Made by a program: the position numbers and the translations under genes. Below are positions 11,158 through 21,800 of a DNA stretch of 64,000 bases, in pieces. Each line of letters opens with the position of its first letter. Position 1 is the first letter of the stretch. This stretch comes from Neurospora crassa OR74A (lineage: Eukaryota; Ascomycota; Sordariomycetes; Sordariales; Sordariaceae), in contig NC_026503.1 of the NCBI RefSeq assembly GCF_000182925.2, positions 1,054,001 to 1,118,000 of the forward strand. The letters are read 5' to 3'. The notes under the pieces are model-generated. The model made no database searches, was not told the origin of the DNA, and saw only the letters and a program-made list of their open reading frames with translations.

Positions 11158-13083
11158 AATGTCGGCAGGGAAGAGCAGTTGCTGGCGCGGCCGCAGTCGT
11201 GAATACTGTCACTGTAGAAGCAATCGTCAATAGATGGCGGTGGAGAAAGCTGCGATGAGGTCTTTGGCCATGCCGAAGGGGAAGGATGAAGATCAGCGAA
11301 GACCAGCTCGACCAAGAATCCTCGCAATGTTTGCAGGACGATACCTGGGGGGGGGGGGGGGGGGGCGTCAATGGGCTAGTGTCGTTGTTGGACAAACGCT
11401 GTGAGCAGGCCGAAGACGAGGTGAGGCGACGGTGGTGCCCGCGTCGAGCATCTGCAAACCTCGAGGGCAGTAAAACCGGATGACAAGAATTGGATGCCCA
11501 CATCCTGCACCAACATCAAGTTCTAGCCAGTGCTCTGTCGGCATCCTCCATTACTTGCCAAAGTCGCTCCAGCGACGCAGATGAGATCAACCTGAAATCC
11601 CGTCCTCCCAGATTTTCGAAAGACTGAACTGCATAAACGGACGGATGCGTTGGTAGACACTTGCCAAAAGTATCCAATTCATCGCGCCTGCTTTCAATCT
11701 TATCAAGTTGCCCCAAGCCCGCTTTGCACGCAAGACGCACAGGAAAAGAAAAAAAGAAGGTTATTGGGAAAAATCGGCAACCAACTCCCGCTCCAAACGG
11801 CTCATCTTTAGCCTGCAACACCCAGCAAATTGATCCCCTTGATCGACCACCATTCGCAACATCCACAGTCTCTGTATCACCATTCGAGAACAAAAATCAT
11901 CTCTCCCTTAACCGCGCGACACAACAGCCTTTCAGATTTCCCCTGATGGGATATCCATTATCACCATCTAAAGAATGGCATGGCACTTGCCAGACGTCGA
12001 ATCCCTCCACCACATCCCACCCTTCTCGCCCTTGGCTGCTAACGGCCTTTTCTCCAGATCATCTTCGGTTCTCGGTACCACTTGTCGATCTCATGACATG
12101 GGCTCTTGTCGTCGCATGTGTCGTCATACATGTGCTGACCGGTCCTACGGGGAAAAAAGGAAGCTGATACCCAATCTACCAATGCGGCTCAAAAGCATGT
12201 CATGTCTTCTTTTCCCCTGGCTGCCCTACCATTTGCCGGCCTGGACTCAGGGGAACATGATACCTTCCGATCTGTGGAGAACCGAGAGCCAACAGGGACA
12301 AAAGCATCGATGACGGCAGCAGATCCTGGCCCCGGCGAGCCCAGCGCCCTAATGCCCAAAGAAGCAGCAAAGAAAGTCAGAGGTCCAGTACAGCCAATAA
12401 AACGCGCTCACGGCCGGCCGGCGATGGAAGGCTGCATCGTGGACCAGCACTCGCAGAGACTGCAAGGGACACTAGGACAGGGATGTCACTCAGGCGGACG
12501 CTAGTGAACACTGGGGGCGGGTCGATGATCTGTGCGGCCCCGGTCTGTTTCTCTTCTGGGTTGGGAAACGAAATGGAACCTCGGCCGGTTGGGTAAAAAC
12601 ACCAATCACGTCGGGACTGGACCCCGGTAGGCCTAGATTTCAGGTCCCCACAACAAAGCTGTGCAGCTGCGATGGACCTCTGAGAGCTCGAGCTCGGGCA
12701 GCTCAGCGCTCCAGTCCCTGTTTTGGAAGCCACCCTGGGGAGCCACGGGGGTTTGATATTGGGAGCGACACGGCGGCGATCTGGCAAACGCAGAGAGCCC
12801 TCGCAAGTCGCAAGCCCTCAGCTCCTGGTCAGCTCCTGGGCCGGGGACCTGGGCGCAAGCTGGGGCTGGTCAGCTCCTGTTTACCAGCCTCCTCGTAAAG
12901 GCCTTCAAGACTCGCAATTTGCTATTTCCCCCTTCCCTCGAACCACCCCCCGGATCGCGCCAGTTGCCAAACCCTGACCCTCTTTCACTCTTTTTTTGCT
13001 TGCGCTTCTAGCGGTTCCAATCGACGTCGACTCGTGCTGTTCTGCTGTCCTCTCCACCTGTCGCTGCGTACATCCCATCGTCG
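11158..13083. other. Divergent intergenic/promoter region
   Basis: Lies between two divergently oriented genes, so it should hold both promoters. It includes a 19-G run at 11347-11365. Several overlapping ORFs of about 60-170 codons on both strands lack family motifs and look like chance ORFs in GC-rich DNA. The last few hundred bases are pyrimidine-rich and probably hold the transcription start of the WSC-like gene. Confidence 0.5.
11347..11365. repeat. Homopolymer G(19) tract
   Basis: A run of 19 G on the plus strand, 182-200 bp upstream of the start codon of the 577-aa gene. A similar run of 21 G occurs at 31246-31266. Such runs are prone to length error in sequencing as well as to real slippage and G-quadruplex formation. 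Confidence 0.9.
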
Positions 13084-13481
13084 GTGAGTTTGCTGTTCTT
13101 TTTAGATGCTCACAGAGAAGCCCTTTGGAACCCGAACAGAAGGAGTCCCAAACAGTCGGTGACGGGCCCGGACGGCGCGGGCTAGGGGCCTGACGGGGCG
13201 TCATTGCGGAGCATTGGCAACTTGCATTATCCACTCCGAACGGCCCCCCAAAAGCCCCAACCTCCAGCGAAAGCTCAGCTTCCCCGGCCGGATGCCCCGT
13301 AATCACGGAGAGAAACCCGTCGCAACCGCTCCGGGCGTGACCGTTGCATCACGGCGATTTTGTCCGCGCCCGCCGATTCACACTAACGTCTTCCCTTTGT
13401 GATCGGTGCCTGCCCGTACCGTACCGGTACCGCTACCATATACCCGTGCGCCCCCGCTGACCAACTGCCCTTCCTCTGCAG
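13084..13481 (+). other. Probable 5'-UTR intron of the WSC-like gene
   Basis: A GTGAGT donor at 13084 and a CTCTGCAG acceptor ending at 13481, with CGCTGACC 18-27 nt upstream of the acceptor, define a 398-nt intron upstream of the start codon at 13539. Long leader introns are common in highly expressed fungal genes. Inference from splice motifs only. Confidence 0.5.
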
Positions 13482-13538
13482 GCTTGACGCATCCCAATTA
13501 TTAGATGTCGATTTGACCGCCGCTACCTTCCTCTCGCC

Positions 13539-14675
13539 ATGTCGGTAAAAGAACACCACAGCACTGTTGGTGCCATCGCCGAGGCTGTCGCCGAAGCTGC
13601 CCACGGTGACTTGCCCGGTACCAAGGGCCACCATCCCATCTCGGCCGTCATTGGTACTGCCATCACCGGCGGCAGGCAAAATGCCGGCACTAAGGGCTAT
13701 TTGACTGTACGTCATCCCGTTACTCCTATTCCACATGCGCGTCCTGGATGCGCTCATACGACAACACCATGAAGTCGAACAGGTACAGGGGAAGGCCGTC
13801 ATAAAGGATTGAAAGCATCATGGTAATGGATACTGACCTCATCGTTCACCTCAGGCCTACCTCAAGCAGCTGGAGACCAACCCCCTCCGTACCAAGATGC
13901 TCACTGCCGGTACCCTGGCAGGTAGTCAAGAATTGCTCGCATCATGGCTCGCCAAGGATCGCAACAAGAATGGCAACTACTTCACGGCCCGCGTCCCCAA
14001 GATGGCCACCTACGGCGCCCTTGTTAGCGCCCCCTTAGGCCATTTCCTCATCTGGATCCTTCAGAAGATGTTCCAGAACCGCAAGAGCTTGAGGGCCAAG
14101 ATCCTCCAGATTCTTGTCAGCAACTTGATTGTGCGTCAATGTCCCCTGACCCTTATGCCTTGAGCGTGGTTAACCCTATCTTCTTCCATGTCCAGGTTGC
14201 CCCGATTCAAAACTCGGTATATCTTGTTGCCATGGCCATCATTGCCGGCGCCAAGACATGGAAGCAAGTCCAAGCGACCGTACGTGTCGGCTTCTGGAAG
14301 GTCATGAAGGTCAGCTGGCTCTCATCGCCCCTCTGCCTGGCCTTTGCCCAGAAGTTCTTGCCCGAAGCAGCCTGGATGCCCTTCTTCAACCTTGTTTCCT
14401 TCTTCATCGGTACCTATATCAACTACATTACCAAGAAGAAGCGCCTCGCCGCTTTGCGCAGGAAGCACTTCGGCGACGGTGCTCACGGCGATCATAGACA
14501 TGATCGTGAGCGGGAGCGTGATCGTGAGCGTGAGCGCCATAGCAGCCCCCCTCACGGCCACGGCCCTTCCCACGGCGGCCGTCCCATCAACCCTACTCTC
14601 GGCAGCCATCACGGAGGTGGTCCCGTCCCGCCTCCTCAGGACTACCCCTCTCTCGGCCAGAACCCCCGTTACTAA
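13539..14675 (+). CDS. wsc: PMP22/Mpv17-family peroxisomal membrane protein, Woronin sorting complex (WSC)-like
   Basis: Three exons, 13539-13706, 13855-14130 and 14196-14675, give 307 aa. Introns are GTACGT...CTCAG (148 nt, branch TACTGAC) and GTGCGT...TCCAG (65 nt). Hydrophobic segments alternate with short loops: about 90-110, 131-145 and 190-215. The block around MPFFNLVSFFIGTYINYI corresponds to the conserved C-terminal Mpv17/PMP22 domain. WSC in Neurospora is a PMP22-family protein that gathers Hex-1 assemblies in the peroxisomal membrane to form Woronin bodies, which plug septal pores. The C-terminal tail from about residue 232 is polar and repetitive (RERERDRERER, then His/Gly/Pro-rich), consistent with a cytosolic tether. 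Family membership is strong; the WSC identity is by recall of length and family and could instead be another PMP22 paralogue. Confidence 0.82.
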
Positions 14676-15758
14676 GCAAAAATGCTTCATCGGGCCAGCT
14701 CAAGTTACGATGATGGACATCGAGTTCGAGCTGCGGATGGATCGTGACTGCTATGTGAACACACTGCCCCGGGATTACCCCTGATATATGATACCAATTA
14801 TGAGAGTGGGGTCCTCGTTGAACCAACATCCGCGCCAGTCCGCCAGGTAGGCCCACCACAACAAGACAGGTACAACCCAGCCACACACATAGAGCGACAC
14901 TAATACAACGGATCTCCTGACGAAACGATTATGTGTAGATGAAGATACCTGGGGTTGTACACTGGAGAGAGGAGAATTAAGGAAGAAACGAGATCTTTTG
15001 AAAACTGGCTTCTTTTACAACCTTTTTTTGCAAGGCGCGGGAAAAAGCCGGAGCAAGTTGGATGCTGCGTGTGAATGAATGTATTATCTCTGTTATTACG
15101 TGTGCTTATTCGACGATGTATACTTGAATGTGTCACTGAGATGTCCGCGTTTACTGTTTGTGAACTCCTGCTCTGATCTCCATTCTCGGTCCCTAGACTA
15201 CATGTTCTAGTTCTCGGTAATTGGGAAGGGGGATGGAATGATGAAAAGACGTTACCCTTGATACAGGTACACCCGCTCTTCTCGCTTCAGCGGAAAATGA
15301 AATCTGTTTTAGCACTTGGATCAGACTCCACAACTCCAATTGAGCCTAGTCACATCATAGTCCAGCCAGGCTCGTACGTATCTCATGATAGCACCTTCCT
15401 CCAGCATCCGAACCTTCGCCTAAGGCTTTCCAGCTGACGCCCAGGATTGTCTGATGTCTGATGGACATGCGAGATGTGAAGTGCCTATTTTGCCACTGGC
15501 TGCTTTTTGTGCTTTTCCTTCCATTCCCTCCACCTGACAGTCGGCACGGGCTGCGAGACATGGTTGGGGCGTTCCGGAGAATGCGATGAATTTGGGTGCT
15601 TCCCCAATTACCACGGCGCGCGACAGTGCCCGGTCATCGCTGATGCACGTGAAGACACTGCTATTTTGGGACAAGCAATTCAGTGCGTGCCTATCGGGAG
15701 AACCCATAGCGACGTTCTGGCTAATCTCATGCCGATGTTGTCTTCACACCGCCGCCGC
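14676..15758. other. Convergent intergenic region
   Basis: Lies between the 3' ends of the WSC-like gene and vps22, so it should hold both 3' UTRs. No supported coding region was found. Confidence 0.6.
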
Positions 15759-16662
15759 TCAGTCAAACCCATCTAATGGAAGATCACCTTCGAGCATAAA
15801 CCCAGGGCTCCAATACTCCCATTCAATACCCTGCTTGTCAACCCAAAGCATACCCTCGCCCACAAGATCCTCCAACGCCGTTTGCGCTCGTGCTCTCGTC
15901 CATCGCAGGTTATCCATCAACATTGACACGCTGACGTATCCCAACACCTGGGCTGCTTCTAGCACGGCGCTCTGATCCGTATTTAGTTCCTTGGGCACAG
16001 AGCGAATATACTGCTTGCTCCCAACCTTGATAACCGAATAAGCCGACCCAAGAGGCTTGAGTGTCCCTACGGCGCGAAGAATATCATCTCTGTTAACCGT
16101 GTCAGCCTCTCCATTCATTCGTTTATCCACCCCGCCGACACACTCTTAGAAGATAAGGAGGAGAAAAAAAAACGGAAGGATAAACCTACTCAGTAACCCC
16201 CTGGACACCCATCCCCTCTACCCGTCCCTTCACCACCCTCTCCCTCACCATGCCCACCTCAATCAGCCCTCCGTTCTCCCCTCTCGTCTCCCCACAGACC
16301 TCCACCACCCTCACCGCCAGCTCAAAATAAAAGTCATTCACCGTCCGCCCCAGCAACTGCGCCCACATACTATCCCCTTTCCCCTTGCTGTCGCCATGTC
16401 CACTACTAGCCAGAAGCGGATCCACCCCGATAGCCGCGCACATGCGCGCAAACTGTGCCCGGAAAGTAGGGTTGGACTTGATGTCTTTGGCGTGCGTGGC
16501 GGCGAATTGTTGTAGCAGGGAGCGGAAGACGGAGAGTTGGGTCTCGAGAGCCGAGGCTTGCGAGGAGCGCAAGGCGGAGCCGTGCGTGGCGTATTGTGCG
16601 GAGGTGAGGCGGGAGCGGTCAAAGGCTGCGAGGCCGACTGCTTTGTTTTTGCGGTGGGACAT
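15759..16662 (-). CDS. vps22: ESCRT-II subunit Vps22/Snf8 (EAP30)
   Basis: Two exons, 16662-16190 and 16089-15759, give 267 aa, close to the usual 230-270. The 100-nt intron has a GTAGGT donor and AACAG acceptor; the splice joins VTE to DDILRAV. The N-terminus starts MSHRKNKAVGLAAFDR, the EAP30 opening. It is followed by a helical region and two winged-helix modules, including FARMCAAIGVDPL (about 93-105) and the C-terminal GYVSVSMLMDNLRW...ALEDLVGEGMLWVD segment. Vps22 pairs with Vps36 and two Vps25 copies in ESCRT-II, which recruits ESCRT-III on endosomes for multivesicular body sorting. Nothing odd apart from a Gly/Glu/Val-rich loop just before the intron. High confidence in the product. 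Confidence 0.93.
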
Positions 16663-17449
16663 TTTTTGGTAGGGAGAGGGGAAGCGGGAGAGTGCGTGAT
16701 GGGGGTGGGAGTTGTGAGGGTTGCTTGGTCTGTTCGGTTATGTGTCTTGAGTGGATGGGTATTCTGGTGGCTGCCAATAGAAATGGTGTGTTCGGTGGTG
16801 ACTGACTGGGATGGGTTGGAGTTCCAAAGGCCTTTGTTTGTCTAGGTGAGACGTGATAGTGGGATTGAGTGAAGCTGGGAATGAGGATGAAGATGGAAAG
16901 TCAAAAGCGGAGATGTGAGGTTGACGTTGGGTGGAACAGTCGGAGTGGGATTCGGGAAGCGGGTTGATGGAGTGCTTGGGGCATGTGGCATGTGGGGCGC
17001 ATGAGTACATAAGTAGCCCCTTCCCGTCCCGTCACCAGAACAGGGACGTTCCACTGTTACTTACGTACCTAGTTACCTATATACACCGTACGCTCCAATT
17101 TGTGCCCTTGCTCGTAATATTGGAGTTCAACATCGACAGTCTATGAAAATACCATTGTACCCTGGTTGCATAGATGATGTGGACGCGTTGAGACCTTGGA
17201 CTGATGAGGTAAGACCATCAAACGAGCGACGGTTTCATTTCACAACTTCACCAACGCACTTTTTTCTTGTTTATCCAGCGATCTACATATGCATACAGAT
17301 GACCATGGAAACATCTTGGTTCATGCTCCCTTAGATGCACGTTGTAGTGTTTCTTTCACATGTTATCACACTCAATTCACAAGTTTTATGCTATGCGAGC
17401 AATCTCTTGTCCGTGTTGTGGACTAACAACCCAACCGTACTTCATCTCC
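16663..17449. other. Intergenic, vps22 promoter and aar2 3' flank
   Basis: About 0.8 kb between two minus-strand genes. Near 17060-17090 it has ACGTACCTAGTTACCTATATA-like sequence built of the short TACCTA words seen in other intergenic parts of the window. No coding region supported. Confidence 0.5.
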
Positions 17450-18814
17450 TCAATCATTGAATGAAACCAATCCAACCTCCCTTCCATGCTCATCCAAATC
17501 CACCACAACCGGCATATCGTCATCATCGTCATCATCCTCGCCTATCTCATCCCGCTGTTTAGTTTCCTCAACCTTTGCATTTTTGGACCCCAGGTCCCAT
17601 CCGCGGGTAAACAACCATGACTCGAGTTCGCCGAAAATAGCCCTCGCTGTCGACTGCTCCATGGTCACGGCATCGCCCAGCCCATTCAATACCTCCTCAA
17701 GCTTCCTGGCGTACTTGGCCAGTGCAGTTCTCAACCTTCGCCGATTTTGGAGATTGAACTGGTAAATGGGTCTGTCCGGGCACGGCCCGATGGTATGCTC
17801 ACTGCGGCCCTTCTCTTGTTCTTCCTCCGAGGTAGACTCGACATTTTCCTCCGTATAGATAATCTGCGCATGCAGCGTCCTAATAAGCTCAATAGTGAGG
17901 ACCGGGTAAAAGAGAACCAGGCGGTACGCGCGCACAATGATCTTGAGCACAAGATCCCACCACTGCTCCATGCAAGCGTGGTTGCCCAGATGGGTGCCTG
18001 TCAAGAACGTGAACTGAAGCTCGGCGATGATCTCATACGGGTCAAAATTGGAGTCGGTGCTCCGAAGAAGAGCCAGCACTCGATCCGTGGTGTCCTCGAC
18101 CACGTCCCGTCTGGTCGGGTCAGAGTCGAGAAGCTCTAAATCCTTAAAGTCTTGGGCAAAGAGGAAGTTGAACTCGCTGGACTGCACCGACTTGTATTGG
18201 GCTCGGTATGATTCTCCAGCAGCACAGTCGGCGGAGTCGACGAGCCAGGCATCAACTGACTTTATACCAGTGATTCGAGTTAGGAATGGCTCGGATATGG
18301 CGTGGGTTAGCTGCTGCCACATCTTGGCTGGGTCTGTGATGAAAGATGGCTCGTTCCGGCCAGCGATCGAGAACGGCATCGGCTGCGAGGCTCTGGCAGA
18401 CCTCCTCTTGGAACCACCGCGCATGTCGTACGGCTTTAGCTTAGGGTATATGGATTCGAGCCTTTCGGCCTGGTGTCGTTCCTCGGCCTGATTTGGGAGG
18501 CTGGAGAGGACCTCGTTGTACTGATCCCATTGCTTCACGTGCACTCGGCTGTTTTGGTCCTGGGTGACATACCAATACCCGTTTCGGGATGTGGCACCGG
18601 GTTGCTGAACCCACAGAAAATGAGTGCCTGCAGGTATGTCACGAAAACCGAGAAGGCTTTCGCTGGTGGTTATGGCCATGTCGTCATGGCCGACGATAAA
18701 GTCTTTGGGGAGAGATAGTAGTAAAAAGACATCTCCGTGGCCAATGCTGCTGCTTGACTGCGCCAGCGGTGGCATGTCATGGTCTCCTTCATCATCTCTG
18801 GCGGTAAAGCTCAT
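17450..18814 (-). CDS. aar2: Aar2, U5 snRNP assembly/splicing factor
   Basis: Single-exon frame. I place the start at 18814 (454 aa) because the conserved N-terminal domain begins soon after it; the same frame runs open to an ATG at 19048, which would add 78 residues unlike the family. Seen features: FRDIPAGTHFLWVQ (about 54-67) and NGYWY, typical of the Aar2 N-terminal beta domain, and FLTGTHLGNHACMEQWWDL in the helical domain. An acidic run of Asp/Glu near the C-terminus (GEDDDDDDD) precedes the final 25 residues. In yeast Aar2 binds the Prp8 RNaseH-like and Jab1 domains and holds U5 snRNP immature until Brr2 replaces it. The short alternative start and the acidic C-terminus are the only uncertain points. 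Confidence 0.88.
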   Translation of the reverse strand: MSFTARDDEGDHDMPPLAQSSSSIGHGDVFLLLSLPKDFIVGHDDMAITTSESLLGFRDIPAGTHFLWVQQPGATSRNGYWYVTQDQNSRVHVKQWDQYNEVLSSLPNQAEERHQAERLESIYPKLKPYDMRGGSKRRSARASQPMPFSIAGRNEPSFITDPAKMWQQLTHAISEPFLTRITGIKSVDAWLVDSADCAAGESYRAQYKSVQSSEFNFLFAQDFKDLELLDSDPTRRDVVEDTTDRVLALLRSTDSNFDPYEIIAELQFTFLTGTHLGNHACMEQWWDLVLKIIVRAYRLVLFYPVLTIELIRTLHAQIIYTEENVESTSEEEQEKGRSEHTIGPCPDRPIYQFNLQNRRRLRTALAKYARKLEEVLNGLGDAVTMEQSTARAIFGELESWLFTRGWDLGSKNAKVEETKQRDEIGEDDDDDDDMPVVVDLDEHGREVGLVSFND

Positions 18815-21800
18815 ACTGGTGGATGGGAATGGCGTGAGAATACAAGTCGCTGGAAGTCTGGACTTGTTGGGGGTGAGTCCGATATTGAAGCAACAGTTTC
18901 GGCAAGTTCGACGATTGGCTGATATTATGACGAAGTGGGGCGCTATTACTGCCTGCCGACTCCGGGATCCCCGGCCACAAGTGTGCCCGTGTTTTGCAGC
19001 TTTCAAATGCTTCAACAACTGACGACATGGCGACCCAAGGAAAGCCACCGAGACTAAATGTCAACGATGGCATTTCACAAGAAGATATCATGACGAAAAC
19101 TTCGTTTTCAGTTGACGGTCTTGCCATCTCGCTGCTCATCATCTCCATTTGAGTCACACAAACACGCCTTAGTGTAGCCGACTCGTCGGTAACGAGATTC
19201 AGGACTACTAAGCTCCTCACTTTAAGGCGATAAGGAGTCTCGAAAACGACTTGGGGACATGCCTGATCCGCGGCACTTGCACGCGAGACACCTATGCTGT
19301 CCACCCCGGCTCGTCCCCGACAAAATTGTCGACACCTTTGACATTATACCTTGGGAATACTTCTACTAAGCATCTAAATGTCTCCATTACTCCCTTGAAC
19401 TTGACTTTTGCGCAATTCCAGGACAGAAACGTGCCAAAGGGACTCTAGCTGATGCGTTTCTGAATCATTATATTCCCTACTACAATTTTGCAAAAACCTT
19501 TCTCAACTGTAACGAACGGTATCCGACTGGTTCAACTTGACTCATCAATTCATCGCTCGCTAAGCGAAGGTCTCATTGAATTTGTCACGACTGAGCCTGG
19601 GTATGATGCTTCAAAGCATGGTTGTTGAAAGGCCCCTTCAGAACTCTGATGAATTTTGGTCGTCCTATCGTGAGGTCGTCTATGCGACGATATGATCCAG
19701 CCCGGCACGCGACAGCCTAACGCTTGGAAAGAGTTTGCGGGTGAGTGGGGGACACTAAAAACAGTGCCACCGCCGGACCGGGGCACCAGTAAAAACAGGC
19801 GGAATGGCGTAGGGCTTAGTGTCCTAGGGCTGATATTCCAACACATCAACCGCGAGGTTAGCGCCATCATGGTCTCCACCTCCTGTGATTTTCTTGACTA
19901 CAACTTTCGCAAGTGCGAGACCTTTGTTTCAAGAAGTATTTCGACTTGAACTGATATCACACTCTAAACTCACCCCAGGGAGAAAGTTGCTTCGTGCGTA
20001 GTTTCACCCATTTCCCATGCGTGGTTGAGGTTGTCTGCTACTGACTTTTCTTCTCAACTTCAGACCAGCCGTGCTGACTTGGCCTTCCAACATCTTTCTA
20101 ATCCCAAGGCACGAATGTGCAGACCACTTGTGATGGCATCCAGTTTCATGTACTGGACGGTGAAGGCCACACAATCTGTATGTATGACCTTACGACTCGA
20201 CATGAATATTCGATATACTTACGGTGTACAGGTACGACCAGAGACACTGCGCTGTAACCCGAGCCGACCCTGCTACCTTTCGCATGACCGGTCTGTTGTC
20301 ATGGGTTCCCTGGAGGATGCAAGCCTGGCCGTGTAGCCATGGTCAGCCACGCGAACCTTCTGTTCCATTGCGCCGGGAGAGATCGGCCGCTCCGGCCGTG
20401 TTGCTGCCTGTCGGGGGTGAATACCCTGTGGCTGTTCGGAGAACCTCCCGATATGTGGTGTTACTGTGACCCTAGCGAGGAGCAAAGGTGTGCGTACAAG
20501 GGTAACTGGACGGGATCTTTTGTAAGGTGCTGGCATCATATGCCTAACCAGTAAGTCATTCCAATTGAACCCTATTTCACTCAGTTGCCTCGCAAAAGTA
20601 TTTTTGATGGTTGCGAAGCTTCCTCCGGGAATTTTCGAGTGCTTAGCCCAAGCTATGTGAATTGAGGTTCCTGAAAGGTTTGTCACGAGTCAGTTTGTGC
20701 CTAGGAGCAGGTCCTGAGCTGGACAGTTGCTAGGTAGGTGTAACCATATCTTTGCTGATGAATAGTTCATACATAGTCCATCTGCTTCCCAAAATCACGT
20801 TTTATTATGTTTTCGGGCATGTTTATATTTTTTGAACACTCCATACAGCCATCCCAGCCGCTGAATGCGAACTCCTTCCATCCACATGGGGACCAGAAAA
20901 CCAAGGCTAATCGAGTATGTATACCATTTATATGCCGTATCAGCGATGCGCAAACTCTAAAACCAAAATTACAGATCTTATTTCCTCCAATCAGAAATAT
21001 TTCTACTGAACCACGGAGTGACCATACCGATATGGCGAGCTGCGTTTGCCGCTTTAGCCAGCGAATTACAACGAGATCAGATGCTTCGAAATGTCCAAGT
21101 CAACGTAACACAGTGGCTCGTATCTCGGGGCTATTTCCTCATGCTGTACTCTTCCGTCTGCGGACGAATTCGTCCCCTGTCTAACTGAGGTATGTTGGGG
21201 CACACCTTTAATCAATGTGTGCTCGTGTCCACGTTCTCGTTGAGTTCACCCTCGGATGTCGGTATCTTCCTGAAATCTTGTGAGTTCACCTGGGTCGATG
21301 GAGGTTGACAATATACACTTGTCAGGCGATGAGCTCCGAAGTCAACCCGATAAGTGTAATTCCAGGCACAAAGCGGTCCATCAGTTCCTTGGTCTAGCAA
21401 CCATTTCAGCGGCTCTCATTTGGTCTTTTTTTTTTCCCCCGCCGCAACATTGTATCGTGACCATATTCACCTATATACACCTTCAACCATGCTGTTCTCG
21501 GCCTAGGATATTGAAAAGAGATGGCATCGCGGAAGAAAGAACAACCGGTATGCTCCGAAGGAAGCAGTGGTCCCTGTAGACTTACCTCAGCGCCGCCATC
21601 ACGCTAGGTACAACGAACTTCTGATTCAAAAAGAAAAGAGAAGGAACGATGGGACACATAGTATCATGTGGTCACACAAGGCCAGAACATTTCAGAATAC
21701 GGGTAGATGTTTTTTTAAACGTACGCTAAATCCTCTATCTTGATTTCATTCATACAGACGGGAGCTAAGTGGCGATCGATATGGAGCTAATTTCTTATCA

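Noticed and set aside
11516-12787. Overlapping ORFs on both strands in the divergent promoter region
   Set aside because: Several frames are open at once in GC-rich DNA, with no family motif and no splice-supported extension.
13383-13802. 139-codon minus-strand ORF over the first exon of the WSC-like gene
   Set aside because: It is antisense to a well-supported spliced gene.
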